Source: Xylocopa sonorina
Taxonomy: Eukaryota > Arthropoda > Insecta > Hymenoptera > Apidae
NCBI RefSeq assembly: GCF_050948175.1
Contig: NW_027490489.1
Coordinates: 62,001-126,000 of the forward strand
Direction of reading: 5' to 3'
DNA: 64,000 nucleotides
The translations under genes and the position numbers were made by a program. How positions within the stretch are numbered: the stretch's first letter is position 1; each line of letters opens with the position of its first letter. Positions 60,235-64,000 of this stretch are shown one piece after another. The notes under the pieces are model-generated. The model was not told where the DNA came from. It did not search any database and saw nothing but the letters and a program-made list of their open reading frames with translations.

Positions 60235-63200
60235 GATATAATATTCATTGCGAAGTGCCATTTATACATCGCATTCACTTCAATTGAATGTACATGCGAC
60301 ACTTCCTTGCTAGGAAATAGCGTTTGCAGATGTCTACGTATCGAAGCAATAGAGTTCTAATGCTTCTCAAATCGTCATATCGCATCTAATTTCTATGTTT
60401 CATGATAAGATATAATATTCATCGTACAGTGTTATGTATATCTCGTATACACTACAAATCAATGTAAATGCGACACTTCCTTGCTAGGAAGTAGCGTTTG
60501 CAGATGTCTACGTATCGAACCAATAGATTTCTAATGCTTCCTAAATCGTCATATCGCATCTCATTTCTATGTTTCATGATAAGATATAATATTCATTGCG
60601 TAGCGTCATGTATACCTCGTATTCCTTTCAAAAGAATGTAAATGCAACACTTCCTTGCTTGGAAATAACATTTGCAGATGTCTACGTATCGTAGCATTAG
60701 TGCTCTAATGCTTCTCAAAACGCGACATTATTTCTCCTTTCTATGCTTCATGATAGTATATAATATTCATTGCGTAGTGTCATGTACACCTCGCATACAC
60801 TTGAAATTAATGTAAATGCGACACTTCCTTGCATGGAAATAGCGTTTGCAGATATCTACGTACCGAAGCAGTAGAGTTCTAAAGCTTCTTAAATCGCGAT
60901 ATCGCATCTCATTTCTAGGGTTCATGATAAGATATAATATCCATTTTGCAGTGTTATGAATACGTCGTATTCACTTCAAAAGAATGTAAGTGCAACACTT
61001 CCTTGCATGGAAATAGCGTTTGCAGATGCCGACGTATCGAAGCAATAGTTATCTAATGCTTCTTAAATCGTCATATCCCATCACATTTCTATGTTTCACG
61101 ATAAGATATAATATTCATTGCGAAGTGTCATGTATACCTCGCATTCCTTTCAAAAGAATGAAAATGCGACACTTCCTTGCTAGGAAGTAGCCTTTGCAGA
61201 TGTCTACGTATCGAAGCAATAGGGTTCTAATGCTTCCTAAATCGTTATATCGCATCTCATTTCTATGTTTCATGATAAGATATAATATTCATTGCGAAGT
61301 GTCATGTATACCTCGTATTCCTTTCAAAAGAATGTAAATGCGACACTTCCTTGTTAGGAAGTAGCGTTTGCAGATGTCTACGTATCGTAGCATTAGTGTC
61401 CTAATGCTTCTCAAAACGCGATATCGCTACTCAATGATATGTTTCATGATAATATATAATATTAATTGTGGAGTGTTATGTATACCTCGTATTCACTTCA
61501 AAAGAATGTAAATGCGACACTACCTTGCTTGGAAATAGCGTTTGCAGATGTCTACGTATCGAAGCGATAGAGTTCTAAATCTTCGTAAAACATGATATCG
61601 CATCTCATTTCTATGCTTCATGATAAAATATAATATTCATTCCGAAGTGTCATGCTTACCTGGTATTCATTTCAAAAGAATGTAAATGCGACACTTCCTT
61701 GCTAGGAAATTGCGTTTACAGATATCTACGTATCGTAGCAATAGAGTTCTAATGCTTCACAAAACGCGAGGTCGCATCTCATTTCTGTGTTTCATGATAA
61801 TATATAATATTCATTGCGAAGTGTCCTGTATACCTCGCATACACTCAAAATGAATGTAATTGCGACACTTCCTTCCTAGGAAATAGCGTTTGCAGATGTC
61901 TACGTATCTAAGAAATAGACATCTAATGCTTCATAAATCGCCATATCGCATCTCATTTCGATGTTTCATGATAAGATATAATATTCATTGTGCAGTGTTA
62001 TGTATACCTTGTATTCGCCTCAAAATAATGTAATTGCGACACTTCCTTGCTAGGAAGTAGCGTTTGCAGATGTCTACGCATCGAAGCAATAGAGTTCTAA
62101 TGCTTCTTAAATCGCCATATCGCATCTCATTTCTATGTTTCATGATAAGATACAATATTCATTGCGAAGTGCCATGTATACCTCGCATACACTTCAATTG
62201 AATGTACATGCGACACTTCCTTTCTAGGAAATAGCGTTTGCAGATGTCTAAGTATCGAAGCAATAGAATTCTAATGCTTCTTAAATCGCCATATCGCATC
62301 TCATTTCTATGTTTCACGATAAGATATAATATTCATTGCGATGTGTCATGTATGCCTCGTATTCACTTCAAAAGAATGTAAATGCGACACTTCCTTGCTA
62401 GGAAGTAGCGTTTGCAGATGTCTCCGTATCGTAGCAATAGAGCTCTAATGCTTCTCAATACGAGATGTCGCATCTCATTTCTATGTTTCATGATAAGATA
62501 TAATATTCATTGCGAAGTGTCATGTATACTTCGTATTCACTTCAATAGAATGCAAATGCTACACTTCCGCGCTAGGAGAAGGCGTTTGCAGAAGTCTACG
62601 TATCGTAGCAATAGAGTTCTAATGCTTCTTAAAACGCGATATCGCAGCTCGTTTCTATGTCTCATGATAAAATATATTTTTCATTGCGAAGTGTTATGTA
62701 TTCCTTGTATTCACTTCTAAGGAATGTAAATGAGACACATCCTTGCTGGGAAATAGCGTTTGCAGATATCTACGTATCGCAGCCTTAGTGTTATAATGCT
62801 TCTCAAAACGCGATATCGCATCTCATTTCTATATTTCGTGATAAGACATAATATTCATTGCGAAGTGTCACATATACCTCTTATTCGCTTCAAAAGAATG
62901 TAAATGAGACACTTTCTTGCTAAGAAGTTGCGCTTGCAGATGTCTGCGTATCGAAGCAAGAGTGTTCTAATGTTTTTTAAATCGCGATTTCACATGTCAT
63001 TTCTATGTTTCGCGATAAGATATAATATTCGTTGCGAAATGTCATATATACCTCGTAGTCACATCGAATGAATGTAATTGAGACACATCCTTGCTAGGAA
63101 ATAGCGTTTGCAGATGTCTACGTATCGAATCAATAGAGTTCTAATGCTTAATCAAATGAGATATCGGATCTCATTTCTATGTTTCATTGTAAGATATAAT

Positions 63201-64000
63201 ATTCATTGGGAAGTGCCATGTATACCTCGTATTCACTTCAAAAGAATTTAATTGCGACACTTCCTTACTAGGAAATAGCGTTTGCAGATATCTACGTGTC
63301 GATTCAATAGGGTTCTAATGCTTCTTAAAACGCGATATCGCATCTCAATTCTACGTTTCCTGATAAGATATAATATTCATTGCGAAGTGTCACGTATACC
63401 TCGTATTCACTTCAAATGAATGTAAGTGCGACACTTCCTTGCTAGGAAACAGCGATTCCAGATGTCTACGCATCGTAGCTATAGAGTTCTAATGCTACTT
63501 AATTCGCGATATCGCACTTCATTTCTAGGTTTCGTGATAAGATATAGTATTCATTGCGAAGCGTCATGTATACCTCGTACTCACTTCAAAAGAATGTAAA
63601 TGCGACGCTTCCATCCCAGGAAATAGCGTTTGCAGATATCTGCGTATCGTAGCAATAAAGTTCTAATGCTACTTAAATCGCGATATCGCATCTCATTTCT
63701 ATGTTTTGTGATAAGATATAATATTTATTGCGAAGTGTCATGTATACCTCGTATTCACTTCAAAAGGATGTAAATGCGGCTCTTCCATGCTAGGAAATAG
63801 CGTTTGCATATGTCTACGTATCGTAGCAATGGAGTTCCAATGCTTCTCACAACGCGATATCGCATCCCATTTCTACCTTTCATGATAAGATATAATATTC
63901 ATTGTGGAGTGTTATGTACTCCTCGTCTCCACTTCAAATGAATGTAATGCTTCTTAAAACGTGATATGGCATCTCATTTCTATGTTTCATGATAAGACAT
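60235..64000 (+). repeat. Satellite array, plus orientation, to the window end
   Basis: Monomers of the same subtype as at 56.6-60 kb, shifting from about 62.3 kb to forms with TATTCACTTCAAAAGAATG and TAAAACGCGATATCGC. A deletion inside a monomer at about 63,945 joins GAATGTAA to TGCTTCTTAAAACG. The array continues past the window. Confidence 0.94.

Overview
This is a eukaryotic, AT-rich heterochromatic window. It is almost certainly from an insect: the one recognisable transposon with coding capacity is a BEL/Pao retroelement, and the rest is tandem satellite DNA broken up by LTR remnants. I could not tell the order from sequence alone. I found no intact host gene, no tRNA or rRNA gene, no CRISPR array and no bacterial feature.

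Layout: about three quarters of the window is one satellite family with a monomer of about 174-177 bp. Each monomer carries two dyad motifs, TTCC(N6)GGAA and GCGATATCGC. The array changes strand several times: plus from 1 to 6.9 kb and at 11.33-11.53 kb, minus from 12.27 to about 16.37 kb, plus from 16.37 to 37.2 kb, minus from 37.9 to 38.3 kb and from 43.0 to 47.08 kb, and plus from 48.76 kb to the end. Several monomer subtypes occupy separate zones, and the plus block at 18.3-32.4 kb shows higher-order repeats (522-bp trimers, 694-bp tetramers and a segment duplicated at a 7,078-bp offset).

Two non-satellite islands, 6.9-11.3 kb and 38.3-43.0 kb, are near-identical copies in opposite orientation. 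With their flanking satellite edges and a shared truncated LTR they form one large inverted repeat. The arms are about 5.2-13.15 kb and 36.2-45.4 kb, separated by about 23 kb of satellite. The islands carry pieces of a decayed protein-coding locus: a membrane-anchor segment, a Lys/Glu-rich helix and a basic C-terminal piece. Each arm has its own stop codons. The right island contains a 1,368-bp LTR-type insertion flanked by GTAC, and the left island still has the empty GTAC site.

Related LTR-type elements lie at or near every strand switch (11.53-12.27, 16.84-18.26, 37.21-37.94 and 47.08-48.76 kb). From 48.8 kb onward the plus array is interrupted by another LTR fragment, a 371-bp unidentified insert, a 5'-truncated BEL/Pao element on the minus strand (52.67-56.37 kb, with several stops and frameshifts), and a clean 256-bp solo LTR with an ATAA duplication at 59.98-60.23 kb.

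Nothing here works as an operon or pathway. The interest is structural: a satellite domain shaped by inversions, segmental duplication and nested LTR insertions, in which the relative order of several events can be read.
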